Assembly: GCF_963576675.1 (NCBI RefSeq)
Contig: NC_088918.1
Coordinates: 61,335,001 to 61,399,000 of the forward strand
DNA: 64,000 nucleotides
Reading direction: 5' to 3'
Source of the DNA: Euphorbia lathyris
Taxonomy: Eukaryota; Streptophyta; Magnoliopsida; Malpighiales; Euphorbiaceae
Below, piece after piece: positions 32,651 to 44,130 of the stretch (positions within the stretch are counted from its first letter, which is position 1; every line of letters starts with the position of its first letter). The notes beneath the pieces are model-generated. The model saw nothing but the letters and a program-made list of their open reading frames with translations, made no database searches and was not told where the DNA came from. The translations under genes and the position numbers were made by a program.

Positions 32651-34353
32651 TTGGGTCCTAATTTGTTAGGCTCAACAGGTGATACATTATACTTTACTCA
32701 CACTTTTGTACTGTGGCCATTCTTGCCACAAAAGTCACAATTGATCTTTTGCTGGCGAATCCATTTCCGCTGACCAGCACCTGAGTGCTGAGCATGGAGA
32801 CATACTTTTGTTGTGTGTCCTTTCTTCCCACAGAAGTCACACTGGACGTTCTACTGGGGATTCCATCTCCGCTGACCAGCACCTGAGTGGTGAGCGTTCT
32901 GATGGAAGTTTTTTTATTCGAAACCCCGAATTGGTTCTAAATAGATGTGATATCCTTTCTTAGCTTCTTAGAGTCTGATTGGACCTCAGTGAAACCCATG
33001 CATGATTTTTAGATTTTCATCTTGCCGGGTATTGTCCTGGAGAAGATGTCGAAGGTCACTGAGCTTGACCTCCTTAATCTCATCACATCGTCTGCTGAGT
33101 GCTTTCACTTTCTTGTTACATTTTTTAACAAGTGTGTAAAGATCACTTAGGGCATTTATCATTTCATTTCTGAGCAAAGGTAGAGTTGTTACCTCAGTAG
33201 ATTGTTCCTCATTGTCCGAAGCACATGAGGGTTCAGCTTGCTCAGAAGGGCAGGGATCAGCAAACTCATCGGCCATGAAGCAAATGTTTGCTGACTCAGT
33301 GGCACCAACTCCTGATGAGGATGATTCGTCACTATCGCTCCAGGTGGCCACCATTGCCTTTCTGCTGCTCTTCTTGTCATTCTTCAGGGTAGGACAGCTT
33401 GACTTGATATGGCTAGTTTGATGACATTCAAAACATATGATCGGATTTGAGCTTTCTTTCTTATATCTACTGTCGCTTGACTCAGCTTTATATTTTTCAT
33501 TCCTTTTGAATGGCTTCTTGATGTACTTGTCATTCTTGCGAAACAGCTTCTTCATCTTTCTTGTGAACATGGCCATTTCTTCATCATCCGATGAGTCACC
33601 ATCGGTAGAGTCAGCTTTCATGACAAGAGACTTTTGCTTCTTGTCTTCAGACTTTTCCTTCACCTCAAAGTTCTTCATTGAGATCTCATAGATCAGCAAA
33701 GATCCAATGAGCTCATCGTACTTGTAGGTGGTCAAGTCCTGAGCTTCTTCAACGGCAGACTTCTTTGCTTGCCAGCTTTGGGGAACACTCCTCAGCATCT
33801 TCTTTACTTGTTCTTCCTTAGTGAAGTTCTTGCCGAGTCTCTTGAGCTCGTTGATTATGTTGGTGAACCTTGAGTTCATCTCAGAGATGCCTTCACCATT
33901 GTTCATCTCGAACAGCTCATACAGCCGCATATGTTGGTTTACCTTGGACTCCTTGACCTTGCTGGTTCCTTCGTAGGTGACCTCCAGCTTCTTCCAGATT
34001 TCTTGTGCTGACTCACAACCTGAAATCTTATTGTACTATGCGGCATCTAGAGCACAGTGAAGCATATTTATAGCCTAGGCATGATTTTGCAATTTCTTGA
34101 GGTCATCCTCTGACCACTTAGCCTCTTCCTTGACGACCTTTTAGCCGTCAACAGTTTCATAGGGAACAAATGGGCCTTGGACTATAGAAAGCCATACACT
34201 CATATTTGTTGCCTGAATGAAATTTTTCATCCTGTTCTTCCAAAAGGTATAGTTAGACCCGAAGAACAAGGGAGGCCTAGAGATGGATAGTCCCTCAGGG
34301 AGTATCTGAGTTGTCTGATTTCCAGGGAGGAAACGAGTGCTGTTCTCAGCCAT
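32651..34353 (-). pseudogene. Copia A (left copy): gag
   Basis: Starts MAENSTRFLPGNQTTQILPE at 34353. A stop at 34141 and others break the frame; the main piece is 33930-32986. Contains the UBN2-type gag core (MRLYELFEMNNGEGISEMN, LTTYKYDELIGSLLIYE), a CCHC knuckle CFECHQTSHIKSSC, and remnants of further knuckles near 32690-32890. Gag would form the capsid of the particle. Near-duplicate of 46064-47766. Confidence 0.85.
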
Positions 34354-34401
34354 TATGGGGATCAGCTCAAGATAGTTATATCTTATGCACTGAGCTGGTT
34401 A

Positions 34402-34414
34402 AGCTTTGATACCA
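34402..34414 (-). promoter_or_regulatory. Primer-binding site of Copia A (left copy)
   Basis: On the minus strand TGGTATCAAAGC, matching the initiator-methionine tRNA 3' end used by most Copia elements, two bases after the LTR. Confidence 0.8.
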
Positions 34415-34416
34415 CT

Positions 34417-35773
34417 TGTTGGTCCCGTGTAACGTGACAAGATTAGTTCCAAGGGGGGTTAGGAACTATTTAAAATTTTCACGTAAGGCTTACTTATATT
34501 TTGAACTAAGACTTGTACTAAGTCTTTTAGCCAATGCTGAGTAAGGTTAGAGGCAGATTTAGTCAACTGCTGACTAAAACTGTTTCTACTGTGAGTCAGG
34601 AGATATCACTTAAGTCTATTCCTGAACTCAACTCTCAGATTACTCAACTCAGCGTATGTTCGTTAACGTTCTACTAGGCAGTACTTAGCAAGCAATATAT
34701 ATAAAGGAGTAAAGGGTTAGAAGTTACTCATCAGACTTATCCTGGTTCGGCCTCTCCGCCTACGTCCAGTCCCCGGAATTCCTTCCGAGATTTTCGAATC
34801 CTCTACTAAGCTCTTTAAAGGTAGAGCATAAACCGTTTACAAATAGTCACCGAGTATACAAGAGTACCTTCCTCTATTCTTCTACTCAATACTATATCTA
34901 CCGTTGAGTGCTATAACTGAGCAACTCAACTTCTCCTTTCTATACTTTTAGAAATGATAAAGTGTTTGTTCTAACAAAAGCTAAGAACACTTTAGATGTA
35001 TTAAACACTCTAGACTTTTACACAAAGATATGAATTGGTGTAAGAAATTGCTTTGCTTTTCAATACAGAACTTCAAGTTATAATTTGGTCAGCATTTCGA
35101 CTTGATGAAGATCTGCATCGAATGAAGCGTTTGAGAGGCCTATTTATAGTGACACTTGAGGCACCGGTCATTTCGAATTTCGAAATAACCGTTGGAGGGA
35201 AACAACTTCTTGTCGCTTTCACTCAGTCAGTGCTCAGCGTCTTCGGCTAATAAGAACGTTGTATCTTCTATCTTCGTCAGGGATCGGTTGCTTTTGCTCA
35301 AGCTGGTCAGAGTGTCTCCACATTTTAGGAAAAGTCTTCCAGACAGCTTTTTGCTTCGTCTGAACATTTTCTTAAGTGGAAATACTTTGTCTCCAAGTTG
35401 TCCAGGCCAGCTGCTGACCTGACTTCCTTGTTGCTTGACTCAGCAGCTTCGTCTTGAAGCTTTTTAGAAGGCTTCTCGATCCTTCTCTTCGCTGGGCTGC
35501 GTTTTGCTCTGCTTGTGCCGCGTTTTGGTTCTGCTTGGGCCGTGTGGCTTTCAACAGTTGACTTGGGCTTGACTTTCTCTTGTGGGCTTTTGGGCCTTGT
35601 TCTTTTAATGTCTTGATTCTTATAAATCCAATTTACTCAACATTGAACAAACACATTAGTATTAATAAATCAAAGCACTTAAATTTAATGTGTTAGAATA
35701 TTTTTATCATGGTGAATTAACTATACTTAAATAATTTTGTCAAATCAAAATCATGTGAAAAGGTGTTTCAACA
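34417..35773 (-). repeat. 5' LTR of Copia A (left duplicated copy)
   Basis: 1,357 bp, TGTTGG...CAACA. Same length as, and nearly identical to, 47830-49186. Minus-strand TATA at 35141-35148 (TATAAATA). Confidence 0.9.
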
Positions 35774-35902
35774 CAAACAACTAGGGAAATCCTGTTACGC
35801 GGCCCAAGTAAAGATGGGCTATATGTGCTTACACCCACCCTGAAGGAGGCGCTTGTATGAGAGAAGGTGTCTTTTGAAAGGTGGCATGCACAGCTTGGAC
35901 AT
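35774..35902 (+). pseudogene. 129-bp fragment of Copia D (duplicated)
   Basis: Matches 49187-49315 almost base for base. It encodes the GAG-pre-integrase start of the plus-strand element D (GPSKDGLYVLTP). It stops abruptly at GGACAT, where sequence of element B begins. Confidence 0.9.
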
Positions 35903-38651
35903 GAGAAGGTGTCTTGAATAGATCTAGGAACCCGTAGGGAGCTACTCAGTATGCTGATGAGAAACTCATGAGATTTGATGATCCAGGAGACGGACTCAGT
36001 GAGCTGGGCATAGGATTGGTGGTAAATTTTGAGTAAGTTGAGTCATAGAATTTGCGTTGATCATGTATAGCTTGCGAAAAGCTCAGAAGTGCATCAGTAT
36101 TGATGGGGTCAACATCCATCTTTTCCTTATTGACATTGAGTAGACGCACAGCTTCACTCAGTTGATCAATAGTACACTGAGAAGTGGAGGAAATCAATTC
36201 ACGTGTGCAGTTCAGATCAGAGGTCAAATTTGAGAAGTGTTGGTTCAACTCAGCAGAAGTGGCATACTCAGGATGACCCGTAGATCCAATGTTGGCCAGG
36301 TCCGTGGTCAGCTTAGCAAAGTAGTCTTTGAGCTCAGTAGAAGTAGCATACCCCAGATTTACGTCAGAGAGACTTTGGACTTTGCCTTCAAGTGCATTCA
36401 TGTGGTTGACCATCATGAGTAATAGTTCAGTTATCTTTGCAATTTGGTCTTGCTTGGGTTGCTGTGTCTGGACCGTGGTCATAACACTGATGAGATCTTT
36501 GAGGCTCCGAATTTCGTTCAGAAGTGGAGTGATGGATGAAATTTGGGAGGACTCAAGATTTGCAGACCCAGCAGCATCTATGTGAATAAGATTCAAATCC
36601 TAAAGAAGAGACTGAGCAGAGGCAATGATTCTGCGCCTAGACTCATTAGCACTCAGATAGGCCAATGTACCAGCAGGATTTGACTCAGAGGCAGGAATTG
36701 AAGTTGAACTTGATGGTGGTGGAGTTGGCTGCTTATCAGATTGGATTGGTTGGTCAATGGTTAGGCCTTGTGGTAGCTCAGTACGAGGAGCTGAGTGCTC
36801 AACATCCTGTGTATTCTGAGTTTGCAGTGAAGGACTTACAGAGGTGTTGACCTGCTCAATATGATGTGGAAGTTGAGCAGGTTGTTCCATAGTTTGCTCC
36901 CCATCTTGAGCATCTTGGACTTCGAGCTCTTGCTCGGCAGAATTTGGATTTTCCAGAGTCTTGGCTTGTTCCTCAGTATGAGTAACAGAGGCTTGATTTT
37001 CCGCAGGTTCCTTAGGAGGAGACTCAGTATTATTAGAAAAGTATCTGAACTGGATGTCAGACAGATCGGTAATTGGGTCCCGAAGCGGAGAATCACCTAA
37101 CAGATCAATGACAGGTGCTTTGTAGGCTTTCTTCTTTAGCCTTTTGAATGTCTTAGCTTTAGGAGGTGAAGGGTCAGCTTGAATATCCTCACTTGAGTCA
37201 GAAGAGGAGTTGTCTCTAAGCTCAGCATTGATCTCATCTTCTCCCATGTCATGTTCGGTGAGCTCAACATCCACTGTTTGAAGTTCCATATTGGGATTCT
37301 CCTCTTGCTCAGCATTATCCCCAGTCTGTGTTTGCTCAGCATGCTCTGCTTCCTCAATATCAGGCTGAGTGTCATCATTCCTCTGTTCTTCTTCTTCTTG
37401 CTCAATAGGGGTTTGTTCAAGGTCAATCCCGAGACTTTTGACGAAGTGTGATTTGGGAGGGACAACCCAGTCGAGGGGGTCGGCTTCAACAATTTTTAAT
37501 GCAGAGCTTCTTCTTTTCTTCTGCAGAGGTTGTTCTGGAGTTCCTTCACTCTCTTCTTCGGGCTCAACTTGCCCTTTTCGTTTCTTTGCTGACTTAGGTG
37601 TTTGGTCAGCATCAACTTTCTTCCCCTTAGATACAGCTCGTACCTTCCTTGGGACAGTATCAATATCCTTTGAGCATGTTTCAAGTGCTTTTCTCTTCTT
37701 CTTTGTCTTTGCTGGCGCAGCAGACTCAGCAACAACTTTCTTTCCTTTCTTTGGTTCCACTTCCTGTTCAGCAGCATTTTCTTCTTCATCTTCCTCAACA
37801 TCTTCAGTCCCCTTCAAAGGCTGGTTGAATATTAACCCAAATAGCAGAGCCGCTGTAATTTCATTTCCCAAACTCTGAGTTTCATTGATTGTTTCTATTT
37901 TCTGGTCTTCGAGGATTTTAGTGATTAGGGATCCCAGTCCGAGTTTCTTACCTCCTCGTTGAAGTGCACCGACTAGAAACACCGGCATATTGAGTGGGTT
38001 GTAGGTCAGCATGTGCCATATGAAGCACTGCTCGAAGTTGGAGGCCGACGATACTGAGTTGAGCTTTGGGAAGATGAAGTTGGTCAATATGTAATGAGCC
38101 ATCTTCTGATTTTGCCCCATGCAGGTGCTGGGTATCTCTCCTTTGTGATTCTTCGGTTAGCAGAATCCTTTGACATGGTCAAGAGTTTCTTTGGTTATCC
38201 TAAACTCTTTCCCTTCCTCTCGCAGGTTGAGTAAGGTTGCTAAGTAAGATGGGGTGATTGTTATCTTGTGCCCCTTGACGGAAGTTTCCAAGTAGTCAGC
38301 ATCTTCTTCATCGACATAAAGATTGGAGTAAAATTCCCTAACTAACCTAGGATAGGTTTTCCCAGGGAGAGAGAAGAGTCCTACCCATTCATTCTTCTCA
38401 ATCCACTCACAGAAGGGTTTTTCAGCGGTGATGAAGCTGGGAGAGAACCATCTACATTTCAGAACTTCCAGATTGTTGACTTTCTTGTGAACTTTGACCA
38501 TGTTCCTTTCCTTGGGCTTCTTTGAAGAGCTTGCTAGGTCAGCTTGAGGGTTTTTGTTCGGAGTTTGGTTAAGCTGTGGAGGAGATTTTGGATTTTCATC
38601 GGTGTGATGTTTGCCGGAATCACCACCGGAGACATTATGAGGGTTCGACAT
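35903..38651 (-). pseudogene. Env-like ORF of SIRE-type Copia B
   Basis: A single minus-strand frame (38651-38157, 38120-36600, 36596-35946) with in-frame stops at 38157 and 36600, about 900 codons from MSNPHNVSGGDSGKHH. It lies after RNase H on the same strand, the place of the extra env-like ORF in SIRE elements. The N-terminal third is globular (EFYSNLYVDEEDADYLE, HYILTNFIFPKLNSVS), then come a long Glu/Lys-rich acidic and basic segment (KKRK clusters), Ser/Pro/Gln-rich parts and a helical C-terminal region (LNEIRSLKDLISVM). I see no clear signal peptide or membrane anchor, so membrane-protein status is only by position. The 3' end stops at the duplication breakpoint; the B 3' LTR is not here. 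Confidence 0.7.
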
Positions 38652-39158
38652 TTTCTTCTCAGAGATTTTCGAGAGATTTTGAAATTCAGAGAGAGCGAGA
38701 TTGGAATTCCAAAGGATTCAAGCATAAAGATGCTTAAGTGGGAAATCTTCCACTATTTATAGAGATTTAAATCGATCCTATTCGTTGGACTAGCCGTTTT
38801 TCCTTGGGGTATTCAATCGACAGATATTCTGTCACTTATGACACGTTCGGCGCATGGGTTTTGCCATTATTGCTTACGTTATCCTAGGTGCTATTTATTA
38901 CACGTGTTAGCATTTAATGGTGCAAGTGGCCTTTTAACTCAGTTTTGCTAGAATGCGAAGCGTTTGTGATACTGAGTACCTAGTTCTACGTAGATAAATG
39001 TCTTATCTCTTAGTAACATAGCATAAGATAATCACTCAGTATGTACATCTACTCAGCATAGGGTGATTTTCTACATTTTAGGCTCAACATGTAGTGGTTA
39101 CTTAATATAGAGTTCACTCAGCATGGTAATCACTCAACATTCAATTTTTCACATAGAG
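38652..39158 (-). other. Spacer between pol and env-like ORF of Copia B
   Basis: No ORF. The stretch has many CTCAGCAT/ACTCAGTA words typical of this family. It may hold the splice or leader signals for the env-like ORF, but none is recognisable. Confidence 0.4.
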
Positions 39159-39733
39159 TTATTGAAGAGGATTAGACATACCGATAACTTCCCTTAGTAT
39201 GTTGAATTGTTCACGAGCCAAGGGCTTGGTGAAGATATCTGCAAGCTGTTCATCTGTTGGTACGTAGGTCAGCTTGATCTCTCCCTTTAGTACGTGATCT
39301 CTGATGAAGTGATGCCTTATGCTGACATGCTTTATCCTGCTGTGTTGGATTGGATTCTTGGATAGATCAATGGCACTCTTGTTATCACATTTGATCTCTA
39401 TTGTTTCTGTTTTTACTCCATAATCCTCGAGCTGTTGCTTAATCCATAGAACTTGGGCAACACAGCTTCCAGCAGCTACGTACTCAGCTTCAGTTGTAGA
39501 CAAGGCAACTGATGACTGCTTCTTGCTGAACCAAGATACTAGACAGCTTCCAAGGAAATGACATCCTCCTGAAGTACTTTACATTCTAGCTTATCTCGTC
39601 CATAGTCAGCATCAGTATATCCAATGAGTGTGAAGTCATTTGAGGTTGGATACCATAAACCTGCATCAACTGAGCTCTGCAAATATCTAAAAATTCTTTT
39701 TACAGCAATTAAGTGAGATTCCCTGGGGTCAGC
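39159..39733 (-). pseudogene. Copia B: RNase H
   Basis: Frame 39503-39159 (114 codons) is the C-terminal part: MSTTEAEYVAAGSCVAQVLW, KCDNKSAIDLSKNP and YVPTDEQLADIFTKPL. The upstream part to 39733 is coding-like in other frames (TDADYGRDKLE near 39600). Shifts and a stop separate it from the RT frame. RNase H degrades the RNA strand during reverse transcription. Confidence 0.85.
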
Positions 39734-41953
39734 TTAATATCTTGCACAATAACATACTGAGTACTGTATATCAGGTCTACTAGCCGTGAGATAAAGTAAG
39801 GAGCCTATCATACCTCGATAAAGTTTACTATCTATTGACTTACTTTTCTCATCTTTGCATAGGATAGTATCAGTACCCATAGGGGTTGATATGGGTTTGC
39901 AATCTTCCATATCGAACTTCTTTAACATCTCTTTGGTGTACTTGGACTGGCTTATGAAGATGCCATTCTTACCTTGCTTAATTTGAAGTCCAAGGAAGAA
40001 GTTGAGTTCACCCATCATGGACATCTCGAACTCAGTTTGCATCTGTTTGCTAAATTCTTTACACAAAGATTCATCAGTAGCACCAAATATTATATCATCT
40101 ATATAGATTTGTGCAAGTAGGGTATGTTTACCCTTTTTCTTAATGAACAAGGTTGTGTCAGCTTTTCCTCTGACATAGTTCCTGGTCAGCAGGAAGTTGG
40201 TCAACCTCTCATACCAAGCTCTTGGAGCTTGCTTCAGGCCATACAGGGCCTTCTTGAGTTTATAAACGTGGTTTGGAAATTTTGGATCTTTAAACCCAAG
40301 AGGTTGGTTAACATATACCTCTTCGTTTATAAAGCCATTAAGAAATGCACTTTTAACATCCATTTGATATAATTTAAAGTTCATAAAACTGGCATAGGCA
40401 CATAATATACGTATAGCTTCTAGCCTAGCAACTGGTGCAAAAGTTTCACCATAGTCAATACCCTCTTGCTGACTATAGCCTTGAGCTACAAGTCGAGCCT
40501 TGTTTCTGACTACATTTCCATGCTCATCTAGTTTGTTTCTAAAGACCCACTTAGTTCCTATGGACTTTTGATTTCTAGGCTTAGGTACTAAATCCCATAC
40601 CTCATTTCTTGTGAATTGGTCGAGCTCTTCTTGCATAGCATTGATCCAACATTCATCGTGCTCAGCATCAGCAAAGTTCTTTGGTTCATGTACTGATACA
40701 AAAGCCACATTGCTTAGATACTTCCGAAGCTGATCTCTTGTCATTACCTTGTTTTTAGCAGCATCAAGAATGGATTTTTCTGAATGTCCCCTTGGAATTC
40801 TTATTTCTTTGGGCAATGCTGAGTTATTTGGAACAAGTGTTTCTACAATTTCTGCAGGAGTAGATTGGTCAGCGAAGGTAATTTCAACTTCTTGTTTACC
40901 TTTGGTCAGCCCCTGTATTGATGACTCAGGAGCACCATTTTGGCTCAGTTCATCTTCTTCGAGCTGGGTTGACTTCCCTGCAGGGTCAGCTTCATCGAAC
41001 TCAATATGGACAGACTCTTCTACTATTTGAGTTCGTTTATTATATACTCTATATGCTTTACTATTTGTTGAGTATCCCAAAAATATCGCTTCGTCAGCTT
41101 TAGCGTCAAATTTAGCAAGATTGTCTTTCGTGTTGAGTATATAACATTTACACCCAAGGGCACGAAAGTAGCCAATGTTGGGCTTTCGTCCTTTCCAGAG
41201 TTCATATGGGGTTTTCTTAAGAATAGGTCTAACTAAAGCCCTATTGAGAATATAGCATGCTATGTGGACAACTTCACCCCAGAAATACTTTGGAAGCCTA
41301 TTTTCACTCAGCATGGTTCTAGCAATTTCGACAATTGTTCTGTTCTTCCTTTCAACCACCCCATTCTGTTGAGGTGTTCTAGGAGCAGAGAAATTGTGGT
41401 CAATACCACTGGTTTCACAGAATTCATCAAACTGTTGGTTTTTGAATTCTCCACCATTATCGCTTCTAATATGAGCTACTTTTAGGTCTTTGTCAATTTC
41501 AAGCTTTTTAATTAATGTGGTAAACATCTCAAATGTTTCATCCTTGCTACTCAGCAAGATGATCCAAGTGTACCGAGAGAAATCGTCTATAATGACCAAG
41601 GAAAATTTCTTACCTCCCAAGCTGAGTGGCTGGATAGGTCCGAAAAGATCCAAGTGTAGTAGTTCCAATGGTCTCTTGGTTGAGACAATATTTTTACTTT
41701 GAAATGACTTCTTAGTTTGTTTGCCTTGCTGACAAGCTTTACACAATTGATCTTTTTCAAATTTAAGTTTGGGCAATCCCTCAACTAGTTGCTTTCTAGC
41801 TAATTTGGCAAGAAGATCCATGCTTACATGACCAAGTCTTCTATGCCATAGCCAGGAGTTATCCTTTTTAGACACTAAGCATATGTTTTTGGAAAACTGT
41901 TTTTCTAAACTCAGCATGTATACATTGTCTACGCGAGGGGCAGTTAAAATCAA
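39734..41953 (-). CDS. Copia B: integrase and reverse transcriptase polyprotein
   Basis: 739 codons without a stop, the best-preserved transposon frame here. N-terminal HHCC zinc finger ([13 protein letters not shown]...CKACQQGKQ), integrase D-D-E core ([28 protein letters not shown]), linker ([18 protein letters not shown]), then Copia RT with [38 protein letters not shown] and the active site YIDD (IDDIIFG). RT ends [17 protein letters not shown] at a stop. In an intact element, protease and RNase H would be in the same frame; here both are cut off by stops. Wording of motifs and the env-like ORF place it in the SIRE/Maximus lineage. Confidence 0.9.
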   Translation of the reverse strand: MILTAPRVDNVYMLSLEKQFSKNICLVSKKDNSWLWHRRLGHVSMDLLAKLARKQLVEGLPKLKFEKDQLCKACQQGKQTKKSFQSKNIVSTKRPLELLHLDLFGPIQPLSLGGKKFSLVIIDDFSRYTWIILLSSKDETFEMFTTLIKKLEIDKDLKVAHIRSDNGGEFKNQQFDEFCETSGIDHNFSAPRTPQQNGVVERKNRTIVEIARTMLSENRLPKYFWGEVVHIACYILNRALVRPILKKTPYELWKGRKPNIGYFRALGCKCYILNTKDNLAKFDAKADEAIFLGYSTNSKAYRVYNKRTQIVEESVHIEFDEADPAGKSTQLEEDELSQNGAPESSIQGLTKGKQEVEITFADQSTPAEIVETLVPNNSALPKEIRIPRGHSEKSILDAAKNKVMTRDQLRKYLSNVAFVSVHEPKNFADAEHDECWINAMQEELDQFTRNEVWDLVPKPRNQKSIGTKWVFRNKLDEHGNVVRNKARLVAQGYSQQEGIDYGETFAPVARLEAIRILCAYASFMNFKLYQMDVKSAFLNGFINEEVYVNQPLGFKDPKFPNHVYKLKKALYGLKQAPRAWYERLTNFLLTRNYVRGKADTTLFIKKKGKHTLLAQIYIDDIIFGATDESLCKEFSKQMQTEFEMSMMGELNFFLGLQIKQGKNGIFISQSKYTKEMLKKFDMEDCKPISTPMGTDTILCKDEKSKSIDSKLYRGMIGSLLYLTASRPDIQYSVCYCARY

Positions 41954-42310
41954 TTCATTTGTATTTCCCTAGAGTATTTGACACTTAGTATCATCAAATA
42001 CAACCTTTCTGCCGCTTGTGCAAAGCTGAGCTACACTCAGCAGATTGTATTTGAGACCTTTAACTAAGGAGACTGACTCAATAGTTGGGTTACCTCCGAT
42101 AGTACCTGAGCCGACTATCTTACCCTTCTTATTGTCCCCAAAGCTTACACTACCACCTCGTTTAAGATCTAGTGTGATGAATTATGTTTCATCACCTGTC
42201 ATGTGCCTTGAGCATGCGCTATCTATGTACCAAAGTTTTGACTTCTCTATGCATGTCAAGCTGACCTGCATTTTAAACTATTCATCTTTAGGTACCCAAT
42301 TCTTTTTGGG
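41954..42310 (-). pseudogene. Copia B: protease region
   Basis: Reads YIDSACSRHMTGDET (protease active-site region), then SVSFGDNKKGKIVGSGTIGG, with stops after DET and before GNTNE. These stops separate gag from the pol frame. Confidence 0.75.
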
Positions 42311-44068
42311 TCATTTCTTGTTAGTATAAACAGGTGCAAAGTCATATTTTAGTTTGTGACGGCATACTTTTATAGTGTGGCCATTTTTACCACAGAAGTC
42401 ACAATAAATTACCCTTTGAGGGTGATGCTGAGTATGGTCAGCATTGTTATGCTGAGCGTGCCAACATACCTTAGTGGTATGTCCTTTTCTTCTGCAGAAG
42501 TCACATTGGACAATCCGCTTGTTGAACCAACGCACATCTTTCGTGTGTCCCCTTTTCCCGCAACAGTCACACTGAGTGAACTGTTTATGCTGATTAGTAC
42601 TTGCGTACTCAGCATGGGGTTTATTTCTGTTTGAGCCTTTTACTTGACTCTGTAAGGTTGTAACGTCCTTTCTTAGTTTCTTCGACTCAGATTGGACCTC
42701 TGTGAAAAACTTATGCATTATTTGCATGTTGCTATGTAAATCTGAATTGTCTTGGAGGAGATATCGGAGGTCACTCAGCTTGACCTCTTCAATCTCGTCA
42801 CATCGCCTGCTGAGTGATTTTATTTTCTTGTTACATTTTTTGGTTAGTGTGTATAAATCACTCAGGGCATTTACCATTTCGTTTCTAAGCAAGAGTAAAG
42901 ATGTTACCTCATTGTTGTGTCCCTCCTGGTCAGTTTCATCGGAGAGGTCAGCTTGCTCAGATTGAGAATGGTCAGCATCATCAGCCATGAAACATATCTT
43001 GGCTGTTTCAGTTGCATCAGCTTCAGATGAGGTTGACTCATCACTGTCGCTCCATGTTGCTACCATAGCCTTTTTGCTTCCCTTCTTCTCTTTCTTGAGG
43101 TTGGGACAGCTTGACTTGATGTGCCCAGTTTGGTGGCACTCAAAGCATGTGACAGACTTGGAACTGTCATTCTTGTACTTGTCATTGGACTCAGCTTTGT
43201 ACCTGTCACTTTTTCTGAATGGTCTTTTGCTGTTTCTGTCACTTCTTCTGAACAGCTTCTTCATCTTTCTAGTGAACATAGCCATTTCCTCATCATCAGT
43301 TGATTCAGCTTCTGTGGAGTCAGCTTTCATCACTAGTGATTTTTGTTTCTTGTCTTCTGACTTTTCTTTCTCTTTAGCTTCAAAGTTTTGCATTGAGATC
43401 TCATGAGTCAGTAGAGATCCGATTAGCTCGTCATACTTGTATGTAGTCAGGTCCTGAGCTTCTTCTACTGCAGTTTTCTTAGCTTGCCAGCTCTTAGGTA
43501 AGCTTCTCAAGATTTTCTTCACTTCTTCTTCTTCGGTGAAGTTCTTGCCGAGTCTTTTTAGTTCATTTATGATATTAGTGAATCTAGCATTCATGCTGGA
43601 GATGTCCTCGTTGTCATTCATCTCGAATAGCTCATATAATCTCATGTGTTGATTCACCTTTGACTCTTTGACCTTGCTTGTACCTTCATAGGTCACCTCG
43701 AGCTTTTTCCATATCTCCTGTGCTGACTCACAACCTGATATTTTATTGTATTCTGCAGCATCTAAAGCACAGTGAAGCATATTGATAGCCGAAGCATTAT
43801 TTTGAAGTTTTCTAAGGTCATCTTCTGACCACTCAGTTTCACTCTTAATGACTTTCTCATTGTTAACAGTTTTATATGGCACGTATGGGCCTTGAACTAT
43901 TGCAAGCCATGCACTCATGTTTGTGGCTTGAATAAAGTTCTTCATCCTATTCTTCCAGAAAGTATAATTAGATCCAAAGAATAGGGGAGGCCGACTAATA
44001 GATAATCCCTCAGGGAGTATCTGTGTTGTTTGGTTCCCTGGAAGGAAACGAGTGCTGTTCTCAGCCAT
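42311..44068 (-). CDS. Copia B: gag with multiple zinc knuckles
   Basis: 585 codons, intact, from MAENSTRFLPGNQTTQILPE. UBN2-type capsid domain (residues about 25-240), Lys/Ser-rich linker, one canonical CCHC knuckle CFECHQTGHIKSSC, then a Leu-rich helical stretch, then three more knuckle-like units: CDCCGKRGHTKDVRW (last Cys replaced), CDFCRRKGHTTKVCWH and CDFCGKNGHTIKVCRH. Start chosen at the Met conserved in the A copies, 62 bp after the LTR and next to the primer site. Gag packages the RNA genome. Confidence 0.9.
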   Translation of the reverse strand: MAENSTRFLPGNQTTQILPEGLSISRPPLFFGSNYTFWKNRMKNFIQATNMSAWLAIVQGPYVPYKTVNNEKVIKSETEWSEDDLRKLQNNASAINMLHCALDAAEYNKISGCESAQEIWKKLEVTYEGTSKVKESKVNQHMRLYELFEMNDNEDISSMNARFTNIINELKRLGKNFTEEEEVKKILRSLPKSWQAKKTAVEEAQDLTTYKYDELIGSLLTHEISMQNFEAKEKEKSEDKKQKSLVMKADSTEAESTDDEEMAMFTRKMKKLFRRSDRNSKRPFRKSDRYKAESNDKYKNDSSKSVTCFECHQTGHIKSSCPNLKKEKKGSKKAMVATWSDSDESTSSEADATETAKICFMADDADHSQSEQADLSDETDQEGHNNEVTSLLLLRNEMVNALSDLYTLTKKCNKKIKSLSRRCDEIEEVKLSDLRYLLQDNSDLHSNMQIMHKFFTEVQSESKKLRKDVTTLQSQVKGSNRNKPHAEYASTNQHKQFTQCDCCGKRGHTKDVRWFNKRIVQCDFCRRKGHTTKVCWHAQHNNADHTQHHPQRVIYCDFCGKNGHTIKVCRHKLKYDFAPVYTNKK

Positions 44069-44116
44069 TTATGGGGATCCGCTCAAGATAGTTATATCTT
44101 AGAGTAGTGAGCTTAG

Positions 44117-44128
44117 GCTCTGATACCA
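44117..44128 (-). promoter_or_regulatory. Primer-binding site of Copia B
   Basis: Minus strand TGGTATCAGAGC, the initiator-methionine tRNA site, two bases after the LTR end. Confidence 0.88.
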
Positions 44129-44130
44129 CT

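Noticed and set aside
33212..33691. Plus-strand frames (also at 46625-47104) as conserved small proteins
   Set aside because: They are conserved only because the DNA is duplicated; they are antisense to gag.
37369..37878. 169-codon plus-strand frame
   Set aside because: Antisense of the Glu/Lys-rich part of the env-like ORF; Ser/Phe-rich composition is what antisense Glu/Lys codons give.
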